A DNA stretch of 39,962 nucleotides from Sphingomonadaceae bacterium (GCA_947451145.1 CANFXW010000027.1:1-39962), one strand, 5' to 3'; shown: positions 15,566 through 24,662, counted from the first letter of the stretch. Made by a program: numbers and translations. Notes: generated by a model not told the origin, from the letters alone.

Positions 15566-17167
15566 ATGGTTATGGAAGCAGCCGACTATGTAATCGCCGG
15601 GGGCGGCAGCGCCGGATGCGTGATCGCGAGCCGACTTTCGGAAGATCCGAACATTCGCGTTGTCCTGCTGGAAGCGGGCGGGCCGGGTAACGGTCTGTTT
15701 GCGACGATGCCCTCGGGGTCTTACAAATTGCTCGGCAAGCCGCATGCCGACTGGATGTACATGACCGAGCCTGATCCTTCGCTCAATGGCCGCAGGGCGA
15801 TGTGGAACGCCGGGCGGATGCTGGGCGGTGGCTCGGCGATCAACGGCATGATGTATATCCGCGGCTCGCGCGCAGACTATGACAGCTGGGAAAAGGACCT
15901 TGGGTGCGAAGGCTGGGGCTGGAATGCCGTGCAGACCTATTTCAAGAAGTCCGAAGGCTTTGATGGCGCACCAAGCCAATCGCATTCAACCGAGGGGCCG
16001 CTTGGTGTCGCTCTGCCGCGCGAGATCCACCCCCTTTCGCGCGCCTTTGTCGAAGCCTGCGGCGAAGCCGGATTGCGCAAGGTTGAAGATTACTGCGCAG
16101 GCGACATCGACGGTGCGTTCCTTGCCTTTGTGACCCAGCGTAATGGACAGCGGTCCAGCACAGCGCGCGCCTTTCTGGAAGATGCGATGAAACGCCCGAA
16201 CCTGACCGTCATTACCGGCGCGATGGTCGACAAGGTGCTGATCGAGAATGGCCGGGCCACCGGCGTGCAGTTCGTCAAGGACGGCCAGACTCAGGTGGTT
16301 GAAGCGCGGCGCGAAGTCGTGGTCAGCGCCAGCTCGATGCAGTCCCCGGCAATCCTGCTGCGGTCCGGTATCGGCCCGGCAGCCGAGCTGCAGGCGATGG
16401 GTATCGAGGTGAAGGTCGATGCCCCGGACGTGGGCAAGAACCTGCAGGAACACGCCTCTGTCCAGACCTCCGTTATCGTCGACCTGCCAACGATCAACAC
16501 CCGCATGGGGACGCTGGGTGTATTCAAAGGCGTGTTGCAGTACTTCCTGCTAAAGCGCGGGATCATGACCGTGACTCCGGTGGAATCGATGGCTTTCCTG
16601 CGTTCCAGCCCTGATCTGGAGCTGCCGGATATCAAGCTGCAGTTCGGGCCAATGGCAATGGACCCTGCCACCCGCAAGCCGCATGCGAAGCCGGGTGTGG
16701 TGGTCTATGCCAATGTCGCCAAGCCCAGGAGCCGCGGCGAAATCCGCCTGCGCAGCACAAATCCTCTGGATACGCCGGTAATCGATCACCGCCTGCTGGG
16801 TGATCCGGGGGATGTCTCCGCTCTGATCCGGGGCCTGAAAATCGTCGACGGTATCCTGCACTCGCCCAGTTTTGCCAAGCATCTCAAGGGCCGCATTGCG
16901 CCGCCCGAACTGCCCAAGGACGATGCTGCCTGGGAAGACCGCATCCGCAACACGGCCGGTATCGGCTACCACCCGGTCGGCACCTGCCGGATGGGCGGGG
17001 ACGCGGGATCGGTCGTCGATCCGCGACTGCGGGTGCGCGGAGTATCGGGTCTGCGGGTTGCTGATGGCTCGGTCATGCCGATCATGCCTTCTGCCAACAC
17101 CAATGCCCCGGCCATTATGGTGGGTGAAAAGGCCGCAGATATGATCCGCGAGGATGCTGCAAGATAG
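15566..17167 (+). CDS. GMC family FAD-dependent alcohol dehydrogenase/oxidase
   Basis: A 533-residue glucose-methanol-choline family flavoprotein. The FAD-binding AGGGSAGCV is at residues 11-19, GMC signature 1 is in the NAGRMLGGGSAINGMMYIRG region, and the catalytic pair is His469 (GYHPVGTCRMG) with Asn513 (SANTNAP), spaced as in choline oxidase. There is no signal peptide, so it is probably cytoplasmic or peripheral to the inner membrane, passing electrons to the respiratory chain as AlkJ and BetA do. AAGGAAA precedes ATG 15566; ATG 15572 is a possible alternative. It lies 14 bp after the aldehyde dehydrogenase and 18 bp before a small acidic protein. It oxidises a primary or secondary alcohol of unknown identity. 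Confidence 0.93.
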   Translation: MVMEAADYVIAGGGSAGCVIASRLSEDPNIRVVLLEAGGPGNGLFATMPSGSYKLLGKPHADWMYMTEPDPSLNGRRAMWNAGRMLGGGSAINGMMYIRGSRADYDSWEKDLGCEGWGWNAVQTYFKKSEGFDGAPSQSHSTEGPLGVALPREIHPLSRAFVEACGEAGLRKVEDYCAGDIDGAFLAFVTQRNGQRSSTARAFLEDAMKRPNLTVITGAMVDKVLIENGRATGVQFVKDGQTQVVEARREVVVSASSMQSPAILLRSGIGPAAELQAMGIEVKVDAPDVGKNLQEHASVQTSVIVDLPTINTRMGTLGVFKGVLQYFLLKRGIMTVTPVESMAFLRSSPDLELPDIKLQFGPMAMDPATRKPHAKPGVVVYANVAKPRSRGEIRLRSTNPLDTPVIDHRLLGDPGDVSALIRGLKIVDGILHSPSFAKHLKGRIAPPELPKDDAAWEDRIRNTAGIGYHPVGTCRMGGDAGSVVDPRLRVRGVSGLRVADGSVMPIMPSANTNAPAIMVGEKAADMIREDAAR

Positions 17168-17185
17168 GGATGGCCAACCATACCC

Positions 17186-17383
17186 ATGACTGACAGCGAG
17201 CGCGTTGAACTTCGCCGGGAAGCCCATGACCTGAACGAACAATTGGTCGGCCTGTTGGTTCGCCTAATGCCCGCCAACAAAGATGCTGCCGCCGCCGTCA
17301 CTCGCGCGCGTTCAGCGATGTTCGAGGCATGGACGATCCTCTGCATGCCGCCCGAAGATGACGATGATGATCATAGTCACTGA
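17186..17383 (+). CDS. Small acidic protein of unknown function
   Basis: A 65-residue protein I do not recognise. Residues 1-52 look alpha-helical with a heptad-like pattern of Leu and Val (DLNEQLVGLLVRLM), followed by an acidic, His-containing tail, PPEDDDDDHSH, that could bind a metal. It starts 18 bp after the GMC gene in the same direction. GGGATGG near 17167-17173 could serve as ribosome-binding site. Its stop codon and the stop of the opposing MFS gene form the palindrome TGAGCTCA. Coding status is supported by the tight operon position and by the absence of any competing gene. It might be a small subunit or assembly partner of the GMC enzyme; that is only inference. Confidence 0.6.
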   Translation: MTDSERVELRREAHDLNEQLVGLLVRLMPANKDAAAAVTRARSAMFEAWTILCMPPEDDDDDHSH

Positions 17384-17385
17384 GC

Positions 17386-18966
17386 TCAGTTCGCAGGTTC
17401 ACCAGCTTCGATCGCCAGCGCCAGACGACGTTCGGGCGTTTCAAACCGCAGGCGCTTGGCTGCAATCCAGAGAAGATAGAGGGCGAGCGGCGCGAGGATC
17501 AGGATGCTGGCGATGCCCGTGCCCAGCGATCCGGTCATCTTGCTGACCTTGCCGGTCCAGTAGGGACCGATGCCCGATGCAACGACGATGGCGACCAGCG
17601 AATGACAGGCCGCCGCTGCGCCGCGCATGCGGGGCAGGACGAGATCCTGGATCATCGCCGCAATGCCGCCGCTCCAAATCGCGGTGACAATGCTCTGGAC
17701 AAAATAGGCCATGAAGAAAACTTCGATGCTCTTGGCCGAAACGATGGTCAGAATGCAGGGGATCATGGCGATCTGGGTGATTGCCGTCATGTTGAGCGGC
17801 GCGGCAAGGTCACTGCGCTTCCAGCGGTCGGTCAGCCAGCCACCGATCACGACGCCCAGCATGGCGCCCGCGACGTAGATCATGCCCAGCCCCAGACCAA
17901 TCTTGCTTGCGGGGACCTGCGGGAATGTGCGCATGGCAAGCGGTGCGGCCCAGACGCTGATCCCGGCGATCACGCAGGCCACAAGTGCAGTGGAGATGAC
18001 ACCCAGAGAAAAGGTCTTGTCGCCATAGGTCAGCCGGAACAGCGGCTTGTCGCTGTGGCTCTGGACCTGCCCCCAGGTTGCGATTGAATAGGCGCCAAGG
18101 CTGCAGGCGATCCATTGCGCGATGTCGCCGGTCACATAGATCAGGGTTGTGGCGATAACAGCAATGATCGCGATCAGGCGCAGGTTGCGCAGCAGCCCAT
18201 CGCGACCAGCCAGACCAAAGATGGAAAACAGGGTGAAGGGAGGCAAGGCCGAGCCGATCTCGCGCAAGATGACCATGAAAAGGCTGTGCTTGAGGGGGCG
18301 GCGCGGGCGCTCTGGCTCATGAAGGGTCAGCACCAGCAGGGCGAGCAGCAATCCGGGCAGGCCAACGGCTACCATGGCTGCCTGCCAGCCGGCCAAGTGA
18401 CATGCCGTTGCGATTGGAATGGCACCGCAGAAGCTCGGCCATTTCTGCACGAACAGGCCGCCAACGATCATGGCGGTGGCGGTGCCGAGGAATGTGCCTG
18501 TCAAGTAAGTTCCCAGCGCCAGCGCGCGATTGCGCGGCGGGAAGACATCAGCCAGCAGCGAGTGCGAGCAGGGGTTGGCCACGGCTTCACCTACGCCCAC
18601 GCCGATGCGGGCCGCGCTCAGCGATACGAAACCGACAGCCGCTCCGCCAAGCGCGGTCATCACTGACCACAGTGCCAGACCAATCGCCAGCATCTTCTTG
18701 CGCGAAACAACGTCGGAAATCCGGCCCATGGCAATGCCGACAATCGAATAGAACACAGCGAATGCGGTGCCGAGCAGGAAGCCGAGATCGGCGTCATCCA
18801 GCTTGAGATCAGCCTTGATCGACTGCGCGAGGATCGAGACGATCGAACGGTCCAGCATGTTGAACATGTTGGCGAGGACGAGGACGAACAGCGCGAAATA
18901 GGCTGAGGCAGAAATCCGTCCGGGCTTGCCGCCCAAGGATACGGTTCCGCTTGCGGCTTCATGCAT
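17386..18966 (-). CDS. MFS transporter, spinster-like
   Basis: A 526-residue major facilitator protein with about 12 membrane segments. The first segment, FALFVLVLANMFNMLDRSIVSILAQSI, with the D-R pair, and the following GRISDVVSRKKML (motif A) are typical of the spinster-like and organic-anion MFS group common in sphingomonad catabolic clusters. It is longer than usual, with an extra loop and membrane pair in the middle (residues about 220-320). GGGAGAGGA supports ATG 18966. It is the last gene of the minus-strand Rieske-SDR-hydrolase-LLM-SDR run, but a 285-bp gap suggests its own promoter. Import of the substrate or an intermediate is the likely role. Confidence 0.87.
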   Translation of the reverse strand: MHEAASGTVSLGGKPGRISASAYFALFVLVLANMFNMLDRSIVSILAQSIKADLKLDDADLGFLLGTAFAVFYSIVGIAMGRISDVVSRKKMLAIGLALWSVMTALGGAAVGFVSLSAARIGVGVGEAVANPCSHSLLADVFPPRNRALALGTYLTGTFLGTATAMIVGGLFVQKWPSFCGAIPIATACHLAGWQAAMVAVGLPGLLLALLVLTLHEPERPRRPLKHSLFMVILREIGSALPPFTLFSIFGLAGRDGLLRNLRLIAIIAVIATTLIYVTGDIAQWIACSLGAYSIATWGQVQSHSDKPLFRLTYGDKTFSLGVISTALVACVIAGISVWAAPLAMRTFPQVPASKIGLGLGMIYVAGAMLGVVIGGWLTDRWKRSDLAAPLNMTAITQIAMIPCILTIVSAKSIEVFFMAYFVQSIVTAIWSGGIAAMIQDLVLPRMRGAAAACHSLVAIVVASGIGPYWTGKVSKMTGSLGTGIASILILAPLALYLLWIAAKRLRFETPERRLALAIEAGEPAN

Positions 18967-19251
18967 TTATGATCTTCCTCTCCCCTGAGCAGGTCATGCC
19001 GGCTTCTGACAGGCCGAACAGCCAAATATGGCTGAAACTAACGCGCCGGAGGCTTTGACCAACTCTTGCCAGCTTTAACCTGTGACGCGATCTTGCACTG
19101 GCTATCGCAACAGCAAGGACGACATTGCACTAGCAGGGTTGCATTGCAAACGGGCAATTGGTTGAATCTGGCCATTTGCAAAGCGGCTCAGCTAGCTGCT
19201 GCCGATTTCCAATGAAAGTCGCGCGACACCGGACTGGAGGGCTTTGGGCTT
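18967..19251. other. Intergenic region upstream of the MFS gene
   Basis: No gene is visible in this 285-bp stretch. It holds two short dyads: CAGCCA-AATA-TGGCTG at 19019-19034, 53 bp upstream of the MFS start, and TTGCA-T-TGCAA at 19139-19149. Either could be an operator for the MFS gene. Both are short enough to be chance. Confidence 0.3.
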
Positions 19252-20049
19252 TCAGGTTGGCGCGTGTCCATCGGCCAGATGGAAGAACGGGCTGGTCGCC
19301 AGCGATCCGCCGTCGACTGCAAGCGTCTGCCCGGTGACATAGCCCGAAAGGTCGGACAGGAAGAATGTGATGGCATTGGCAATGTCCTGCACCGTACCGC
19401 GTCGATGCATCGGTACGTTGACCATCATCGCCCGCTCTTCCGTATCGCCGCGGTGGGGAATGCGCGGTGTGATGATCGGGCCGGGCGCAACAACATTGGC
19501 CCGGATGCCATAGGGCGACCATTCGGCAGCCATCGTCCTCACGAGATTGACGAGACCAGCCTTGGCTGCGCCATAGGATCCATGATTTGGCGCCGAGCGC
19601 ATGCCGTCGACCGAACTGACGCAGACGATAGAGCCGGGTGCCTTGCGCGCCATCATGCTGCGTGCCACCTCGCGGGCGGCAAGGAAAAAATAGCGCAGGT
19701 TGCGCGACTGATCGAGGTCCCAGGTGGCCATGTCGATTTCAAGCAAGCTGCCCCATGCCGCCATGCCGATCACCGTTGCCATGCCGTCGAGCGGACCGAA
19801 ATCCCGCTCAACCTCTGCTATTCCCGCCACCAGCGCATCGTCATCAAGCACGTCGAACGAGAACGCCGCAGCCTTTCCGCCGCTCGCCAGCACAGACGCC
19901 GTCACACTCTCTGCGCGCTCGATCTCCCGGTCGACCACGGCGACATGGGCACCAAGCGCGGCGATCTGTCGCACCGTAGCCTCGCCCATGCCCTGGCCGC
20001 CGCCAAGTACGAGAATGCGCTTTCCTTCAAGCCCGAACAATGCCTGCAT
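19252..20049 (-). CDS. SDR family oxidoreductase, lacking NNAG
   Basis: A 265-residue SDR. It has a glycine-rich GGGQGMG at about 16-22, DREIE after strand 2, catalytic Ser146, Tyr159 and Lys163 (SYGAAK), and VDGGS at the end. The structural NNAG motif is replaced by VIGM near residues 93-96, which is uncommon, while the later Asn (N117) is kept. The start is ATG 20049: GGAGG lies seven bases upstream, so a TTG at 20055 is rejected. It follows the LLM monooxygenase by 32 bp and is probably co-transcribed with it. It probably acts on an alcohol or ketone from the same pathway; the substrate is unknown. Confidence 0.85.
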   Translation of the reverse strand: MQALFGLEGKRILVLGGGQGMGEATVRQIAALGAHVAVVDREIERAESVTASVLASGGKAAAFSFDVLDDDALVAGIAEVERDFGPLDGMATVIGMAAWGSLLEIDMATWDLDQSRNLRYFFLAAREVARSMMARKAPGSIVCVSSVDGMRSAPNHGSYGAAKAGLVNLVRTMAAEWSPYGIRANVVAPGPIITPRIPHRGDTEERAMMVNVPMHRRGTVQDIANAITFFLSDLSGYVTGQTLAVDGGSLATSPFFHLADGHAPT

Positions 20050-20081
20050 TTTCAATCCTCCCCGCCCGATGGCACATGCCG

Positions 20082-21263
20082 CTAATTGCGATCCTGGCAG
20101 GCAGATGCTTCTGCCTGCTTGATTGCGCCGGAAAGGGCATTTGCCGTATTGCTGGCCCCCCGCTTGACGAGTTCCGGGATAACATGGGTGCCAAGCAGTT
20201 CGATCGATTTCATCACGGCTTCGTGCGGCAGGTAACCGAAGTTAATGTAGCACAGCAGTTGGTCCACGCCGACTTCCTCGTACTTCAGGAACTTTTCGAG
20301 GCATTCATCGGGCGTGCCGATGATGACCATATCTTCCTTGTCGAACGAGGTGATATCGAACTCGCCGCGCGCCTGCTTGTCGAGCAGGGGGAAGGCGGCC
20401 TTCTGCTGCTCTTCGGTCAGATGGGCGAATTCCCACTTCAGGTGGAATTCGGCGAGCCCCTTGTACCACCACCACATCGATTCCCAGAGTTTGTTCTTCT
20501 CGAAATCGTCGCGCGATTCAGCACAGTGGACCAGCGTGTAGATACCAACCTTGTTGGTCACGACGCTGGTCAGCGGCTTGGCGCGTTGCTGAGCGGCGCG
20601 ATAGGCGTCGATCAGCGGCTTGAGCTTGCTGAGCGGCTGCATGATGCTGAAGCAGAGCAGGCCGCAGGCATTTTCGCCCGCCATGATGGCGCTGCCTTCG
20701 GTCGAGGCGGCCATCCATGCTGGCGGGTGCGGATCCTGCCAGGGCTTGGGCGTGACCATGCGGCTCGGGAAGTCGAGGAATTCGGAGTGTTCCTCATAAT
20801 ATTGCTCAGCCCACATGCCGACGACCGAGCGCGCAGCGGCGCACATCTTTTCCTTGCTGCGCGGAATGTCGACGCCAAAGGCCAGTTGTTCCATTGGCGT
20901 CGAGCGGCCTAGGCCCCACTGAACGCGGCCGCCGGAGATCAGGTCAACCGTCGCCACCTTTTCCGCGACGCGCGCCGGGTGGATGAATTCATGCGGCATC
21001 AGCGATACGCCAAAGCCCAGTTTGATGTTCTTGGTGATCTGCGAAAGCGCACCCAGCACAACTTCGTTTGACGGCATGTGCGACCGGTTCTCGCGGAAGT
21101 GATGCTCGACGCACCACACGGTGTCGAAGCCCATTTTGTCCGCAAACGCGATCTGCTCGAGGTTTTCCTGATAGACCCGCCGCTCTTCCATGCGCTGGCC
21201 CCAGGGGTGCTCACCCTGCCAGGGCTGGGGAACATCGAATTCGTATAGCAGTCCAAGGTCCAT
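20082..21263 (-). CDS. LLM class flavin-dependent monooxygenase
   Basis: A 393-residue luciferase-family enzyme. The N-terminal strand is DLGLLYEFDVPQ; the FMN-type signature VEHHF is at about residues 52-56. It is followed by SNEVVLGALSQITKNIKLGFGVSLMPHEFIHPARVAEKVATVDLISGGRVQWGLGRS split over residues 65-121. This resembles the bacterial luciferase alpha/alkanal group, which uses reduced FMN and O2 to oxygenate ketones, aldehydes or similar compounds. No flavin reductase gene is in the window. GGGAGATG precedes the ATG. It stands 152 bp after the hydrolase gene and before an SDR, so ketone formation or Baeyer-Villiger-type cleavage is possible but unproven. Confidence 0.88.
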   Translation of the reverse strand: MDLGLLYEFDVPQPWQGEHPWGQRMEERRVYQENLEQIAFADKMGFDTVWCVEHHFRENRSHMPSNEVVLGALSQITKNIKLGFGVSLMPHEFIHPARVAEKVATVDLISGGRVQWGLGRSTPMEQLAFGVDIPRSKEKMCAAARSVVGMWAEQYYEEHSEFLDFPSRMVTPKPWQDPHPPAWMAASTEGSAIMAGENACGLLCFSIMQPLSKLKPLIDAYRAAQQRAKPLTSVVTNKVGIYTLVHCAESRDDFEKNKLWESMWWWYKGLAEFHLKWEFAHLTEEQQKAAFPLLDKQARGEFDITSFDKEDMVIIGTPDECLEKFLKYEEVGVDQLLCYINFGYLPHEAVMKSIELLGTHVIPELVKRGASNTANALSGAIKQAEASACQDRN

Positions 21264-21415
21264 TGTTCATCTCCCACTTGCATTTGTTGCTGGCGGAATA
21301 CGCCTAACAGCATGTATTTCTGAACGAATTCGGAGCTATCGGCCGCAAATTCGTAAGGCAAAGCCGTGATCCGTAGGTGCGGATCGCGAGCCGGTAAGGT
21401 TGGCCTTTTGCCCGC

Positions 21416-22489
21416 TTATTCCTCGAAGCGAATTTCGGTTTCCGGCAAGGCCGAATGCAGCTTCCTGAGGCGCTTCAGTTGCGCTGCATCACCTTTGAGG
21501 TAGCCATCGAGAAATTCGCGGACAGCAATGCGGGTAATCTCCATCTGGCGGGCCTGCGCTATGAAACCCCCACGCTTGTCGCAACCGGCAGGCTTGAATG
21601 CACTGGCCGCGCCCGTCTTGAAAAACAGGCAATCGGGATTGCTTCCGTCGGCGGGCAGGGGAGTGCCTTCGCGGAACCATCCGTGGACGCCGCCTGCGAC
21701 CATCACCTCATACTTGGGCTTTTCCAGCCGCATATAGGCAGCATAGGGCCGCCCGGTGATGCGTGCGAAGACATCATGCTCGGCCGACATGAACAATACG
21801 GGCACCGAAGCGGCAGCGTTCCAGGTGTAGGTAAGCCCCATGTTGGCGGAAAGCGCCGCCTGCACCGGGTCACCCGCGCCGAGCAATACGGTCGCCTTGA
21901 TCCGCGGATCGCGAACGCCACCGGCAAAGCTGGCGAAATAGCTCGTCACCGCGCCCAGCGAGTGGCCCATCGTGGCGATGCGATCGTGGTCAAACAGCGG
22001 AGACACCGTGCCGTCAGCCAGCAGCTTGTCGATAATGAAATGCAGATCCTTCACCTGGTTGACCACGTCTGTGGGGTCTGCTCCGGAAATCTTGGTATAG
22101 GCGGCACGGGATGACAGCGGATAGTCCGGCGCGGCGACAATATAGCCCGCGCGGACGAGGTGATTGACCAGATGCATTGCATTGTCCGCCCGGCCATAGG
22201 TGCCATGGCTGTAGATGATCAGCGGCGCCGGTGGCCCTTTGGCAGGGGCAGCATTCTCGGCGCTGTCACCCGGCCTGGTTTCGGCCGGATACCACAGGGT
22301 TACATCAATCCGCCGGACAGTTGATCCGGCAAATCCCATCGAGGCCTTAATGGCGCGCGATTCATCTGTCAGGGTAATGTGTCGAACGCCGATACCGGCA
22401 GGCTCATCTGTCGCCCGGGCTTGTGTGACGAACAAGGCCAGCACGATCATTGCAACCAGCTGGCGCAGCGTCTGTTTCCCGAGCATCAT
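21416..22489 (-). CDS. Secreted alpha/beta hydrolase (COG4188 / PAF-acetylhydrolase-like)
   Basis: A 357-residue alpha/beta-hydrolase. A signal peptide (hydrophobic 11-22, likely cleavage after ARA at 26) predicts a periplasmic or exported enzyme. The triad is Ser177 in GHSLG, Asp239 in AEHD and His269 in GVHGW; SHGTYG at 94-99 gives the oxyanion hole. The layout matches predicted dienelactone hydrolases and platelet-activating-factor acetylhydrolase-like esterases. ATG 22489 is chosen because GGGAGA is well spaced; a TTG at 22495 adds two residues. It lies 53 bp after an SDR gene in the minus-strand run. Cleavage of an ester in the substrate before uptake is a plausible inferred role. Confidence 0.87.
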   Translation of the reverse strand: MMLGKQTLRQLVAMIVLALFVTQARATDEPAGIGVRHITLTDESRAIKASMGFAGSTVRRIDVTLWYPAETRPGDSAENAAPAKGPPAPLIIYSHGTYGRADNAMHLVNHLVRAGYIVAAPDYPLSSRAAYTKISGADPTDVVNQVKDLHFIIDKLLADGTVSPLFDHDRIATMGHSLGAVTSYFASFAGGVRDPRIKATVLLGAGDPVQAALSANMGLTYTWNAAASVPVLFMSAEHDVFARITGRPYAAYMRLEKPKYEVMVAGGVHGWFREGTPLPADGSNPDCLFFKTGAASAFKPAGCDKRGGFIAQARQMEITRIAVREFLDGYLKGDAAQLKRLRKLHSALPETEIRFEE

Positions 22490-22542
22490 GATCAATCTCC
22501 CCCAAAATTCCGAGCTACTTCGACTCGCCTTTTCAGCGGAGC

Positions 22543-23313
22543 TTAACCGAGGAAGTAGCGACCGCCATCGACAACAAGCGTCTGACCGGTAACAAAACGC
22601 GCACCATCGCTCACCAGATGGAGCAGGGTGCCAACCATGGCATCCGGCATCATCTGCTCGGCGATCAGCTGGGTTGCCTTGGCGCGCTCTTCGGCGATTG
22701 CCATGTTGCCGCCCATGATCTGCGAATAGCCTTCGGTGGCCGTGCCGCCCGGGGCGATGCAGTTGACCCGGATGTTGTCCTTGCCGAGTTCGCTTGCGAG
22801 GCTCTTGGTCATGCCGATCACCGCTGCCTTCGAGGACGTGTAATCGAGCATATAGGCCATGCCGTAAGCCGAAATCGATGACTGGTTGACGATGGCACCG
22901 CCGCCGCGCGCCCGCATGTGCGGGACCACAGCCTTGCTGCAGAGCCAGGGCCCCTTTACGTTGACTGCCATGGTGCGGTCCCAGCGTTCGATCGAGATCG
23001 AATCCATCGGCCCGCCGATCAGGCTGGCAAACATCGCGGCATTGTTGACCAGAATATCGATGCCGCCGAATTCCGCCATGGCGCGGGCAGCCATGGCTTC
23101 GGTTGAATCCGGATCGGAAACGTCAACCTTCTGGAAAACGGCCCGCCCGCCCTTGGCGCGGATCTCGGCCGCAGTTGCTTCGCCTTCGGCCTCCAGCATA
23201 TCGGCGATCAGCACCGCCGCGTCTTCGCCGACCAGCGCTTCGGCATAGGCCCGGCCAATTCCGCGCGCGCCGCCGGTAACGATGGCGACCTTTCCTTCCA
23301 GTGACTTGGTCAT
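22543..23313 (-). CDS. SDR family oxidoreductase
   Basis: A 256-residue classical SDR with TGGARGIG at 13-20, NNAA (for NNAG) at 90-93, Asn118 in AVNVKGP, Ser146, Tyr158-x3-Lys162 and a terminal VDGGRYFLG. The acidic AD after strand 2 favours NAD. GGAGAG precedes the ATG. It begins 17 bp after the VanA-type Rieske gene and is almost certainly co-transcribed with it. By position it should dehydrogenate the product of that oxygenase or a related alcohol. Confidence 0.9.
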   Translation of the reverse strand: MTKSLEGKVAIVTGGARGIGRAYAEALVGEDAAVLIADMLEAEGEATAAEIRAKGGRAVFQKVDVSDPDSTEAMAARAMAEFGGIDILVNNAAMFASLIGGPMDSISIERWDRTMAVNVKGPWLCSKAVVPHMRARGGGAIVNQSSISAYGMAYMLDYTSSKAAVIGMTKSLASELGKDNIRVNCIAPGGTATEGYSQIMGGNMAIAEERAKATQLIAEQMMPDAMVGTLLHLVSDGARFVTGQTLVVDGGRYFLG

Positions 23314-23330
23314 CCTGCTCTCTCCGGTAG

Positions 23331-24398
23331 CTATTCTGCGGCTTCCTGAAGGCCAGTTTGCTCGGCCCGGATCTTCTGCTGCATGATCCTCCGCGCCAGA
23401 ACGCCTGCGGCGTCTGCCTTCAAGATGATTGGCTTATGGTCGAGGAAATCGGTTGATTCACCCATATCGCGCTGCTGCGCCTCGACCATCGGGCCGTCCT
23501 GAGTTTCAAAGACGTTCTTCATGGTAGCAGCCGTGCCGAGCGTGAACTGCTCGTTATCGCGCGCAAAATTGCGGCCAGAACCCCAGAAATAGTGGCTGGT
23601 GGTTTCGGTTTCCGGAGTGATCAGATGCGCATTGGGGGTGTTCCAGCCCTCGCCATAGCTCTTGCCGTGATCCCAGAATGCGGTGTCGACGAACAGTACG
23701 CCCGGGGCATCCCAGCGGGCATGGCCCTGGCCTTCGACGTCTTCCGCATCACCGTCCAAACCGAACATCGGCCGCTTGGCCGCATCGATGTGATAGTGAT
23801 GGCGCCACAGCATTGACCAGACCGTATCGCCATCGCGCTGCACCTTGTTGGTGAAGTCCTCGAAGTTTGAGCCTTCGTGGATGCCGGGATGCAGATAATG
23901 GATGTGGCTGAGGTCCAGCAGGTTGTCAGAAATGAGCTGATAGTTGCCCTTGATGTGCGAATAGCCCTGACAGCTGGTGTACGTATCCGTGTCGCTGAAA
24001 AAGCTGAACGAAGGGATCAGATCGGGGTTGGCCTCCGATGCTTCGCCCATCCAGATCCAGATCAGCTTGTCGCGCTCTACAGCGGAATAACCCTTGATGC
24101 AGGCGCGGGCCTTTTGGCTGTCGTCATCGTGCGGAGCTTCGACACAGGCTCCGGTGCCGTCAAAGCGCAGTCCGTGATAGCCGCAGCGCAGACTGTCGCC
24201 CTCGCGCTTGCCCATCGACAAAGGCACAAAGCGATGCGGGCAGCGATCATGGATAGCGGCTATGGAGCCGTCGGAATTGCGGAACATCGCGATCTGTTCG
24301 TTGCAGATCTTGCGGCTGACTACGCCGTCATTCGGCTGACCGGCATCCAGTTCGTAGGCATTGGCTGCGACATACCAAACATTCTTGAGGAAAGTCAT
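23331..24398 (-). CDS. Rieske oxygenase, vanillate O-demethylase (VanA)-type
   Basis: A 355-residue oxygenase of the VanA type. It starts with the typical FLKNVWYVAANAYEL. The Rieske motif is C53-P-H55 and C72-G-Y-H75 (DRCPHRF, RCGYHGL), and the mononuclear iron site is D162-x2-H165-x4-H170 in DNLLDLSHIHYLH. Family members remove methyl groups from methoxyarenes or hydroxylate side chains and rings, and need a VanB-like reductase, which is absent here. It heads the minus-strand run with SDR, secreted hydrolase, LLM monooxygenase and SDR, and diverges from the APH-like gene. The substrate is not decidable; an aromatic methyl ether or similar is suggested by family only. Confidence 0.9.
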   Translation of the reverse strand: MTFLKNVWYVAANAYELDAGQPNDGVVSRKICNEQIAMFRNSDGSIAAIHDRCPHRFVPLSMGKREGDSLRCGYHGLRFDGTGACVEAPHDDDSQKARACIKGYSAVERDKLIWIWMGEASEANPDLIPSFSFFSDTDTYTSCQGYSHIKGNYQLISDNLLDLSHIHYLHPGIHEGSNFEDFTNKVQRDGDTVWSMLWRHHYHIDAAKRPMFGLDGDAEDVEGQGHARWDAPGVLFVDTAFWDHGKSYGEGWNTPNAHLITPETETTSHYFWGSGRNFARDNEQFTLGTAATMKNVFETQDGPMVEAQQRDMGESTDFLDHKPIILKADAAGVLARRIMQQKIRAEQTGLQEAAE

Positions 24399-24562
24399 TG
24401 TTCCCGGTCACCCTTTTGATTTCCAATGCAGTTCAGTTGCGGCAACCTGGTCGCCACCCTGAGGTCGATATCTGCTCGCATGATTTTGAGACGCGCTTGC
24501 ATGTGCGGCAATACCGATCAGGTGGGGCAAGGCATCCACTCATGTCAAATATCAAAGCGGGG

Positions 24563-24587
24563 CCAAATAATATTGGATCGATATCGG
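24563..24587. promoter_or_regulatory. AT-rich dyads in the divergent Rieske/APH region
   Basis: In the 264-bp region 24399-24662 lie CCAA-ATAATA-TTGG (24563-24576) and, directly after it, the perfect 8-bp palindrome CGATATCG (24579-24586). The first 11 bases, CCAAATAATAT, also occur at 11106-11116 in the other divergent promoter region. These are operator candidates; no regulator can be assigned. Confidence 0.4.
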
Positions 24588-24662
24588 TCAGGGCGGTTAA
24601 TGCAAGACGTGAGAACGCACCCAGTGCACCGCAAAATGAGTCTGAACGGGGATTTGGAAAGA

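Noticed and set aside
21264..21415. Terminator for the secreted hydrolase (GATCCG-N6-CGGATC)
   Set aside because: The stem is only six base pairs with no U tract, and the LLM gene downstream is probably co-transcribed.
24426..24662. Longer APH-like protein starting at 24426
   Set aside because: The added residues are Cys/Arg-rich and do not resemble the family; the region also carries the operator-like dyads and must hold the promoter of the divergent Rieske gene.
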